Shown: piece by piece, positions 17,699 to 25,679 of the stretch
How positions within the stretch are numbered: position 1 is the first letter of the stretch
Layout: every line of letters starts with the position of its first letter
Source: Alphaproteobacteria bacterium
GTDB lineage: Bacteria; Pseudomonadota; Alphaproteobacteria; SHVP01
DNA length: 25,679 nucleotides
Direction: 5' to 3'
NCBI GenBank assembly: GCA_009694165.1
Contig: SHVP01000027.1
Span: 1-25,679, forward strand
The notes under the pieces: generated by a model
The model's database searches: none
The model's input: the letters and a program-made list of their open reading frames with translations, nothing else
What the model was told of the DNA's origin: nothing
Program-made: the position numbers and the translations under genes

Positions 17699-18922
17699 GT
17701 GTCAAAGCGAGATAGCAGGAGTAATCGCTGGTTAGACTGGTTGAAGCGCCGGTCGCTTCGCCAGCGAACAGCCATGGCCTTGACCGCGGCAATGGCATTG
17801 TCGATGGTCGTTTGGGCGGGCACGGCCGCACTCCGCCCAACGCCCCTGCGGCCGACGACGTTCCAGGTAGCGTCCGGCCCGACGCCATCCCAACCCCTGC
17901 GACTTCCGCCAGCGACCGAACTTGAGCCGGCGATTCCGCTTCACCCACAAGCCGATCTCGATCGCCCGCAACGGCAGCACGTCAATCGCGAGTTTCGCTC
18001 GTCCACCCGACCCGAGGGGGGAGTGGCCGAAAGCGAGCGGCCGCAGCGTCGCATCGCCGCGCTGCCACCGAGAGCCCTTCCCGAGGCCGGCCCACCTCCG
18101 GAGAGCCGCGCGCCGGCAGCAGTCGAACAGGAGCCGCCCGATCGGCGCGTGCCGGCATGGCTGCGGTATGCGCAGCCTGCCCCCGATCACGCCGGACCGA
18201 TCATCGCGATCGTCATCGATGATGCCGGTCTCGATCGCGAGCGCCTCCGCCGATTCACCGCCCTGCCGCTGCGGCCGCTGACCATCGCCTTCCTGCCCTA
18301 TGCCCATGACGTGGCGGGCCAAATTGATGCCGCCCGGCAGCTCGGCCATGAGATTCTGCTGCACCTGCCGATGGAGGCTGAGGACTCGCGCGAAGACCCT
18401 GGTCCCAACGCGATCTTGACGCGACTGCCCGGCGAGGAGATTGCCCGCCGTCTGTTGTGGAATTTTGATCGCCTCGAGGGAGCAGGCTTCGTTGGCGTGA
18501 ACAATCATATGGGCAGCAAGGCGACGGCCGACGCCGCGGTGATGGCCCAGGTGATGGCCGAATTGCGCGCGCGGGGGCTGCTTTTCCTCGATTCGCGAAC
18601 GTCGACCAAGAGCGTCGCCGGACGAATCGCCGACGAGTACCAGGTCCCACACACCAAGCGGGACGTCTTCCTGGACAATGATTTCCACGTGGATCGCGTG
18701 CTCGAGCGGTTGGCGCAAACCGAAGACGTGGCCCGCCGACACGGCTACGCCATCGCCATCGGCCACGTTCAGCCATGGACGCTTGCCGCCCTCGAACGCT
18801 GGGCTCCGACCCTGCAAGCGAAGGGCATCGCCTTGGTACCGGTGAGCGCCATCGTGCGTCAGGTACAGGAGCCTGGGGGTCTAGCCGCCCTGTCAGGCCG
18901 TGCGCAACGCAAACACAATTAG
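17699..18922 (+). CDS. Divergent polysaccharide deacetylase family protein (YibQ-like)
   Basis: A 407-residue envelope protein. An N-terminal cytoplasmic basic stretch is followed by one membrane segment (about 24-44), a long Pro/Arg-rich periplasmic linker (about 50-155), and then a NodB-like barrel of the divergent deacetylase family (PF04748). Its motifs include IIAIVIDDAGLD, LPLRPLTIAFLPY, EILLHLPMEA, GVNNHMGSKAT, LFLDSRTS and AIAIGHVQPWTL. Activity on a polysaccharide is inferred from the fold and is not proven for this family. The start is GTG 17699 with AAAGG nearby; the next ATG (17774) lacks an RBS and would cut the basic stretch. It is convergent with the ppiD-like gene, 17 bases away. 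Palindromes just upstream suggest it may have its own control. Confidence 0.88.
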   Translation: MSKRDSRSNRWLDWLKRRSLRQRTAMALTAAMALSMVVWAGTAALRPTPLRPTTFQVASGPTPSQPLRLPPATELEPAIPLHPQADLDRPQRQHVNREFRSSTRPEGGVAESERPQRRIAALPPRALPEAGPPPESRAPAAVEQEPPDRRVPAWLRYAQPAPDHAGPIIAIVIDDAGLDRERLRRFTALPLRPLTIAFLPYAHDVAGQIDAARQLGHEILLHLPMEAEDSREDPGPNAILTRLPGEEIARRLLWNFDRLEGAGFVGVNNHMGSKATADAAVMAQVMAELRARGLLFLDSRTSTKSVAGRIADEYQVPHTKRDVFLDNDFHVDRVLERLAQTEDVARRHGYAIAIGHVQPWTLAALERWAPTLQAKGIALVPVSAIVRQVQEPGGLAALSGRAQRKHN

Positions 18923-18939
18923 AGCGACCGCCCGAGCGC

Positions 18940-20880
18940 CTACCGGGTTCCCCGGCCGCGGAACGGCGTCCGCGTCGTCGCGACGTTGAGATCGAGGTTC
19001 TCGATTCGCTCTCGATACACGCTCACCTTGAAGCGTTCCTGCAGCGCAGTTTGATACTGAAACAAGATGTCGGCGCCGACCGCGCTGCTTAGCTGATCGC
19101 GAACCTGCGCGAGCGGTACCGGTTTTGCTTCGGGGGAGGCCTCGTTCAGCTGATCAAGGCGGGCAACCACATAGCCTTCGCCGTCGGGGGTCGAGCCGGT
19201 CACGACGGCACCTGCCGCTTTGACCTCAAACAGCGCCGCCACCAGCGTTGCCGAGACCGCCGGATCGGCTAGACCGCTGGTTCGCGTCAAGGGCGGTGTC
19301 GTCCGATGAACGTAGGAGCGCTGGGCGGCAAGGTCTTTCAGCGGCTTGCCGGCGGTCACCGCTTCCGCCAGTTCCTTGCCCGCCGCTTCGGCCGCCGCAT
19401 AACGCTGCTGGCGCTGCCAATCGGCGACGACGCGGTCGCGAACCTTGTCGATCAATCTCAGGGTTGGCGGGGTCACCGCATTGACACGCAGGAAGTAGAT
19501 CGACCCGTTGGCGACTTCCTGCGGAGCGCTCACCCGGCCCGGGTCGACGGTGAAAGCGAGCGACAGGAATGCACTCGGATCGGGAATGCCCTCGGCAGCG
19601 GCTCCATTCTCGTCGCGACCGCTGCGGTCAATGCCCGCCAGTGTCCTCACGGAGCGGTTAGCCTTGGACGCGGCATCCTCCAACGACGAGCCGCCGGCCA
19701 TTTCGTCTTCCAATTTGTTGGACAGCTCAAAAAGCGCGTCGACCGCTTTGTCGCGCTTGAGTTGCGTCTCGATCGTCGCTTTGACGCTGTCGTAGGGTGC
19801 GATGCCGCCCGGGCTGATGCTCTTCACCCGCAAGACATGCCAACCAAGGGCAGTCTTAACCGGGGTGGTGAGCCCATTGGGTGGCAGAAAAAACGCGGGC
19901 CCGGTCAATTCCGCCGGCAGGTCTTGTCGCGTCACGACGCCGAGCTGAATGGCGCCGACGTTGAGCGCCTTGGTGGCCTTGGCAATGTCGTCAAAACTCT
20001 CGCCGCGCTCCGCCCGGTCGCGGGCTGCCTTGGCCGAATCCTCCTCCGAGAACAGAAGTTGCTCGACCTCGCGCCGGTCAGGCGTGGTGAACTCGTCTCG
20101 ACGATTCTCGTAAGCTAATCGAGCCTGTTCCTCGCCAATCCTGATTTGGTCGAACAGCGATTCCGGCGGAATCACGAGGTAGCTGACGGAGCGCAACTCC
20201 GGCGCGCTGTAGCGACCGGCGTTGGTGCGGTGGAACTCGGTAAAGGCCTGGTCCGTCGGCACTCCAGGGTCGCGCATTGCCGATCCCGCAATGACGACGA
20301 TTTCGGCCAGCCGCGTTTCTTCGCGATACTTGAAGATGGGTTCGACGAGGTTCTTGGGGGCGAAAGCCCCGACGGCGATGCTGGCGATGAGTTGTTCGCG
20401 CGCCAGATCCTGGCGCAGCGATTCGACATAGCCCTGTTCGGTGATGCCGTATTCCCGCAGGAGCTGTTCGAAGGCCGCCCGGTCGAAGCGTCCTCCCGGT
20501 GTCTGCAATCCTGGCTCGCTGAAAATGGTCCGGCGCACGACGTCGTCGCTGACGGCAATGCCCGCCTGCCGGGCAGCCTGGCTCATGATGCTGCGGGTGA
20601 CCATGTCCCGCAGCGTCTGATCGGCAAGCCCTTCCGTGCGCGCCTGGTCGGCGGTAATCGGCTGACCGAGCTGTTGGGCCAAGGCGCGGACGTCACGATG
20701 GTAGGTCTCGAGAAATTGGCTGGCGGTGATCGACTCGCCGCCAATTTTCGCGAGCAAGGGGTTCTGGGCCGGTGTAGTGAAGACATCGCCGATACCCCAG
20801 GCAGCGAAGCTGAGGATCAACAGTCCCAGCAGCACCTTCACGAGAATTGAGGCGGTGCCCTTGCGAAGTGAGTCCAACAT
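18940..20880 (-). CDS. ppiD: PpiD-like membrane-anchored periplasmic peptidyl-prolyl isomerase/chaperone
   Basis: PpiD-type proteins sit near the Sec translocon and assist folding of exported proteins. From ATG 20880 the product is 646 residues. A short cytoplasmic N terminus (MLDSLRKGTASILVK) is followed by one membrane segment (about 16-33), a SurA_N-like chaperone domain (about 40-190), a parvulin-like domain containing GLTTPVKTALGWHVLRVKSI, and a second PPIase-like C-terminal half. The start is supported by an AGGGA element. Longer in-frame starts to 21336 run through the tpiA region and are not credible. It is divergent from tpiA. Single-parvulin activity is often weak in this family, so catalysis is uncertain while the chaperone role is likely. 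Confidence 0.9.
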   Translation of the reverse strand: MLDSLRKGTASILVKVLLGLLILSFAAWGIGDVFTTPAQNPLLAKIGGESITASQFLETYHRDVRALAQQLGQPITADQARTEGLADQTLRDMVTRSIMSQAARQAGIAVSDDVVRRTIFSEPGLQTPGGRFDRAAFEQLLREYGITEQGYVESLRQDLAREQLIASIAVGAFAPKNLVEPIFKYREETRLAEIVVIAGSAMRDPGVPTDQAFTEFHRTNAGRYSAPELRSVSYLVIPPESLFDQIRIGEEQARLAYENRRDEFTTPDRREVEQLLFSEEDSAKAARDRAERGESFDDIAKATKALNVGAIQLGVVTRQDLPAELTGPAFFLPPNGLTTPVKTALGWHVLRVKSISPGGIAPYDSVKATIETQLKRDKAVDALFELSNKLEDEMAGGSSLEDAASKANRSVRTLAGIDRSGRDENGAAAEGIPDPSAFLSLAFTVDPGRVSAPQEVANGSIYFLRVNAVTPPTLRLIDKVRDRVVADWQRQQRYAAAEAAGKELAEAVTAGKPLKDLAAQRSYVHRTTPPLTRTSGLADPAVSATLVAALFEVKAAGAVVTGSTPDGEGYVVARLDQLNEASPEAKPVPLAQVRDQLSSAVGADILFQYQTALQERFKVSVYRERIENLDLNVATTRTPFRGRGTR

Positions 20881-20916
20881 GAAGATTTCCCTACCGTCTG
20901 CGGACGGCGCGGCGGC

Positions 20917-20945
20917 ACGATAGCGGCGGCAACCCCAGGTCGCAA
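20917..20945 (-). promoter_or_regulatory. Candidate ppiD promoter
   Basis: TTGCGA (20945-20940) and TATCGT (20922-20917) are 17 bases apart on the minus strand, each 4 of 6 to the sigma-70 consensus. The predicted transcript would have a leader of about 30 bases carrying the AGGGA element. Seen by eye only. Confidence 0.35.
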
Positions 20946-21018
20946 CGGCAGGCTGGGCGGCGGCGGGCCGATCTGTTATGGGGAGGCGCTCTGGAACACT
21001 ATGCCGTCGGGGGGCGAG

Positions 21019-21783
21019 ATGACCACGCGCCATCGCAAGCTGGTTGCCGGCAACTGGAAAATGAACGGGTTGCGCGATCCGAGCTTGGCGCTGACGGGTG
21101 AACTGATTGCCCGCGCGACCGGCGTACCGCCGGTTTGCGAGGTCGTTATCTGCCCGCCGGCCACCCTGCTGGCGAACATCGCCCGTGCTCTCGACGGCAG
21201 CGTGATCGGCCTCGGCGGCCAGGATTGCCACGCCGCCACCGCCGGGGCGCACACCGGCGACATCAGCGCTGAAATGCTGGCCGATGCCGGGTGCCGCTAC
21301 GTTATCGTCGGCCATTCGGAACGTCGGCACAATCATGGCGAAAAAAATGCCCTGGTTGCGGCTAAGGCCGCCGCTGCCCTGCGTGCGGGTCTAGTACCGA
21401 TCATTTGCGTGGGCGAGACGCTCGGGGAGCGCGAGAGGGGGGCAACCTTGGCCGTGATGGGCGAGCAGGTGGTGCAATCCTTGCCGCCGCCCGGCGGCCA
21501 CTGCGACATCGTCGTCGCCTATGAGCCGGTGTGGGCGATTGGCAGCGGTCGGACGCCGACCGCGGCCGAGATCGCTGAGGTCCATCGCCACATCCGGGCG
21601 TGCCTGGCGAGCCACCTCGGTCGGCCGCAATCAGATGCGGTCCGCCTGCTGTATGGAGGCTCGGTCAAGGCCGACAATGCCCGAACCATCCTGGCGGTCG
21701 AGAACGTCGATGGCGCCCTGGTGGGCGGTGCCAGTCTGAAAGTGGACGAGTTCTGGGCCATCGTCGGCGCGGCCGGCAGCTGA
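21019..21783 (+). CDS. tpiA: Triose-phosphate isomerase
   Basis: Interconverts dihydroxyacetone phosphate and glyceraldehyde 3-phosphate in glycolysis and gluconeogenesis. From ATG 21019 (MTTRHRKLVAGNWKMNG) the enzyme is 254 residues. The catalytic residues are Lys in GNWKMNG, His in IVGHSERR and Glu in AYEPVWAIGSG; the phosphate-binding LLYGGSVKADN is present. ATG 21001 is in frame six codons upstream, but the GGGGGG just before 21019 is a better-placed ribosome site than anything before 21001. tpiA is followed by secG after 58 bases and lies divergent from ppiD. eno lies 3 kb downstream, so two glycolytic genes share this block. Confidence 0.97.
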   Translation: MTTRHRKLVAGNWKMNGLRDPSLALTGELIARATGVPPVCEVVICPPATLLANIARALDGSVIGLGGQDCHAATAGAHTGDISAEMLADAGCRYVIVGHSERRHNHGEKNALVAAKAAAALRAGLVPIICVGETLGERERGATLAVMGEQVVQSLPPPGGHCDIVVAYEPVWAIGSGRTPTAAEIAEVHRHIRACLASHLGRPQSDAVRLLYGGSVKADNARTILAVENVDGALVGGASLKVDEFWAIVGAAGS

Positions 21784-21841
21784 CCCACGGCCCAACTGGC
21801 GCAGGCCGGGCCTTTAGGGTAATAAGTCGCGAATCAAGGCC

Positions 21842-22153
21842 ATGCAGACCGTTCTCCTCATCATTCATGCTCTCATCGGCGTCGCGCTGATCGGTGCCGT
21901 ACTCGTGCAACGGAGCGAGGGGGGGGCGCTCGGCATCGGCGGTTCGGGCGGTCTGGTCACCGGCCGGCAGGCGTCTAGCGCCCTGACCAAGACGACCGGC
22001 GGGTTGGCCACGGCGTTTATGGTGACGAGCGTCCTGCTCGCGGTCTTGGCCGGGGTTTCGACGCGCCCCAAGTCGCTCCTCGATCAACCGGTGTCGACGG
22101 AGCTGTCGACGCCCGAGTCCAGCCGCGAGCCGGCGGTTCCACTGTCCCGGTGA
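21842..22153 (+). CDS. secG: Preprotein translocase subunit SecG
   Basis: SecG is the small accessory subunit of the SecYEG protein-export channel. The 103-residue product has two membrane segments (about 3-21 and 54-72) separated by the conserved cytoplasmic loop QRSEGGALGIGG, then a Ser/Pro-rich tail without clear conservation, as is usual. It follows tpiA and precedes pyrG, the standard order in this class. A run of eight G bases (21919-21926) encodes the Glu-Gly-Gly of the loop. Confidence 0.94.
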   Translation: MQTVLLIIHALIGVALIGAVLVQRSEGGALGIGGSGGLVTGRQASSALTKTTGGLATAFMVTSVLLAVLAGVSTRPKSLLDQPVSTELSTPESSREPAVPLSR

Positions 22154-23860
<1,707 letters not shown>

Positions 23861-23862
23861 CC

Positions 23863-24702
23863 ATGGCGCCGGCACGAGGCGTCACCATCGGCAACGTAAC
23901 GCTGGGCAACGACCGGCCGCTGACCCTGATCGCCGGCCCTTGCGCGCTTGAGAGCAGGGATCATGCGCTGTTCATGGCTGAGCGTCTGGTGGCGCTGACC
24001 AGCAATCTTGGCATTCCGTTCATCTACAAGACGTCTTTCGACAAAGCCAATCGGACCAGTCTTGCCGCGCAGCGTGGCGCCGGGCTGGAGGCAGCAATTT
24101 CGGTCTTTCAGGAGGTGCGGCGCAACGTCGGCTGTCCCGTGCTCACCGACGTGCACGCCGAAGAGCAGTGCGCATTGCTGAAGGATGCGGTCGACGTGCT
24201 GCAGATTCCCGCGTTTCTCTGTCGCCAGACCGACCTGCTGGTGGCCGCCGCGCGCACCGGCCTTGCCGTCAACGTCAAGAAGGGTCAGTTCCTCGCGCCC
24301 TGGGACATGAAACACGTGGTCGCCAAAATCACCGCCACCGGCAACAATCGCGTTCTGGTGACGGAGCGAGGCGCCTCCTTCGGATACAACACCCTCGTTT
24401 CCGACATGCGGGCGCTGCCGATTCTGGCGGAAGAAGGATTTCCCGTCGTGTTCGACGCCACTCATTCGGTCCAGCAGCCGGGCGGTCAGGGGACCGCATC
24501 GGGTGGCGAACGGCGCTTCGTACCCGTCCTGGCCCGGGCAGCGGTCGCCGTGGGCGTCGCGGCGGTGTTCATCGAAACCCACCAGGACCCCGACCGGGCG
24601 CCGTCCGACGGTCCCAACATGGTACCGCTCGACCAGTTGCGCGACGTCCTGGTCAATCTGCAGCGCTACGACCGCGTCACCAAGGCTCATGGCACCGCCT
24701 AG
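23863..24702 (+). CDS. kdsA: 3-deoxy-8-phosphooctulonate synthase (Kdo-8-P synthase)
   Basis: KdsA condenses arabinose 5-phosphate and phosphoenolpyruvate to Kdo-8-phosphate, the precursor of the inner-core sugar of LPS. The product from ATG 23863 is 279 residues. Motifs are [54 protein letters not shown] and [15 protein letters not shown]. The Cys27 in GPCALES is at the position that is Cys in metal-dependent KdsA enzymes (as in Aquifex) and Asn in E. coli, so a metal-dependent enzyme is inferred. The start 2 bases after the pyrG stop is preferred over upstream in-frame codons that overlap pyrG. It complements the lpx genes at the other end of the window. Confidence 0.97.
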   Translation: MAPARGVTIGNVTLGNDRPLTLIAGPCALESRDHALFMAERLVALTSNLGIPFIYKTSFDKANRTSLAAQRGAGLEAAISVFQEVRRNVGCPVLTDVHAEEQCALLKDAVDVLQIPAFLCRQTDLLVAAARTGLAVNVKKGQFLAPWDMKHVVAKITATGNNRVLVTERGASFGYNTLVSDMRALPILAEEGFPVVFDATHSVQQPGGQGTASGGERRFVPVLARAAVAVGVAAVFIETHQDPDRAPSDGPNMVPLDQLRDVLVNLQRYDRVTKAHGTA

Positions 24703-24752
24703 GGCGTTACGCTAGCAACGCTGCACTCTCTGTCGACCCAAGGAGACCGGAC

Positions 24753-25679
24753 ATGAGCGCCATCGTCGATATCATCGGCCGCGAGATTCTCGACAGCCGC
24801 GGCAATCCGACGGTCGAGGTCGATGTCGTTCTCGAGGGTGGAACCCGCGGCCGGGCGGCGGTGCCGTCCGGTGCCTCGACCGGTGCGCATGAGGCGGTCG
24901 AACGTCGGGATGGCGGCGCGCGCTATGGCGGCAAGGGCGTTCGCGATGCGGTGGAAGCGGTCAACGGCGAGTTGTTCGAGGCGTTGCAGGGAATGGATGC
25001 CTCGGATCAGGTCAAGATCGACCGCACGTTGGTTGCGCTCGACGGGACACCGAACAAGAGCCGTCTCGGTGCCAACGCGATTCTCGGTATCTCGCTCGCC
25101 GTTGCCAAGGCGTCGGCAGCCGCTCTGCATCTGCCGCTCTACCGCTATGTCGGAGGCACGTCGGCCTGCGTCCTGCCGGTGCCGCTGATGAACATCGTCA
25201 ATGGCGGCAAGCACGCGGACAATCCAATCGATATCCAGGAATTCATGATCATGCCCCTTGGCGCCGCCACTCTTGGCGACGCGGTGCGGATGGGCGCCGA
25301 GGTCACCAACCATTTGCGCGGCCATCTTAAGAAGGCTGGGCACAACACCAATGTTGGCGACGAAGGGGGGTTTGCCCCGAACCTGCGTAGCGCCGATGAA
25401 GCGCTCGACTTCGTCGTCCGCGCCATCGAGAGCGCCGGCTTCAAGCCGGGCGGCGAGGTCGCCCTCGCGCTCGATGTCGCCGCAACCGAACTCTACACGG
25501 ATGGACAGTACCGGTTCGCGGGCGAGGGCAAGTCGCGGGACCGGGCCGCAATGGTCAAGTTCTACGAAGGACTGTGCGCGCGCTACCCGATCCGCTCGAT
25601 CGAAGATGGCATGGCCGAAGATGATTGGGATGGATGGAAGATGCTCACCAGCGGTCTCGGCGCCAAGGTTCAATTGGTT
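24753..25679 (+). CDS. eno: Enolase (3' end outside window)
   Basis: Enolase converts 2-phosphoglycerate to phosphoenolpyruvate. The frame is open from ATG 24753 to the window end, 309 codons without a stop; the full protein is about 425-430 residues. The start follows a strong AGGAGA 6 bases upstream. Visible landmarks are [62 protein letters not shown] (catalytic Glu), ALDVAATE (metal-binding Asp) and [11 protein letters not shown] (metal-binding Glu). The catalytic Lys lies beyond the edge. It follows kdsA by 50 bases, so the gene may use the upstream transcript; its product supplies the phosphoenolpyruvate used by KdsA. Confidence 0.98.
   Translation, partial: MSAIVDIIGREILDSRGNPTVEVDVVLEGGTRGRAAVPSGASTGAHEAVERRDGGARYGGKGVRDAVEAVNGELFEALQGMDASDQVKIDRTLVALDGTPNKSRLGANAILGISLAVAKASAAALHLPLYRYVGGTSACVLPVPLMNIVNGGKHADNPIDIQEFMIMPLGAATLGDAVRMGAEVTNHLRGHLKKAGHNTNVGDEGGFAPNLRSADEALDFVVRAIESAGFKPGGEVALALDVAATELYTDGQYRFAGEGKSRDRAAMVKFYEGLCARYPIRSIEDGMAEDDWDGWKMLTSGLGAKVQLV

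Noticed and set aside
20881..21336. Upstream extension of the ppiD frame to base 21336
   Set aside because: It would run antisense through tpiA with no conserved features; MLDSLRKG at 20880 has an RBS and precedes the membrane segment.
21788..21815. Possible terminator after tpiA (GGCCC ... GGGCC followed by TTTA)
   Set aside because: The stem is only 5 bases with a 15-base loop and just three T residues; secG probably continues the operon.
24704..24722. Inverted repeat GCGTT ... AACGC between kdsA and eno
   Set aside because: The 5-base stem has no T-run; too weak to call a terminator or operator.

Overview
The window is a gene-dense, GC-rich chromosomal segment that looks like an alphaproteobacterium, probably of the Rhodospirillales type. 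Three things point there. The gene orders lpxA-lpxI-lpxB / gltA-gltX / comEC / lexA-moeA-moaC-trpC-trpD and tpiA-secG-pyrG-kdsA-eno are typical of that class. The UDP-diacylglucosamine hydrolase is LpxI rather than LpxH. The lexA promoter carries a direct-repeat SOS box, GTTC-N7-GTTC, the alphaproteobacterial form. Most of the window is housekeeping.

Layout: 1-2579 (+) holds the end of lpxA, then lpxI and lpxB (lipid A synthesis). 2576-6385 (-) is a run read leftward: a GST/metaxin-like gene, gltX, gltA and a 74-residue membrane-tailed small protein. 6584-6916 (+) encodes a small basic exported protein. 6938-9083 (+) is comEC, broken by a +1 frameshift and an in-frame TGA. 9037-10137 (-) is a B12-type radical SAM gene lacking its N-terminal domain and carrying an in-frame TAG. 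10216-14626 (-) is trpD-trpC-moaC-moeA-lexA, with an SOS-box promoter for lexA. 14769-17668 (+) is a copper-export unit, copA plus a CueR-type regulator, divergent from trpD at the place where trpG is usually found. 17699-18922 (+) is a divergent polysaccharide deacetylase. 18940-20880 (-) is a PpiD-like periplasmic chaperone. 21019-25679 (+) is tpiA, secG, pyrG, kdsA and the start of eno.

No tRNA, rRNA, CRISPR array, insertion sequence or phage gene was recognised, and no gene-free stretch exceeds 300 bases. I found no convincing new multi-gene system. The best leads are: (i) a decaying interval between lexA and the GST gene where two neighbouring convergent genes, comEC and the radical SAM gene, both carry disabling lesions; (ii) a copA control region with two touching dyads and a promoter that leaves almost no 5' leader; (iii) two short sequence modules shared, in swapped order, by the upstream regions of gltA and trpD; (iv) overlapping palindromes at the end of the CueR-like gene; (v) two small, probably real, uncharacterised proteins.
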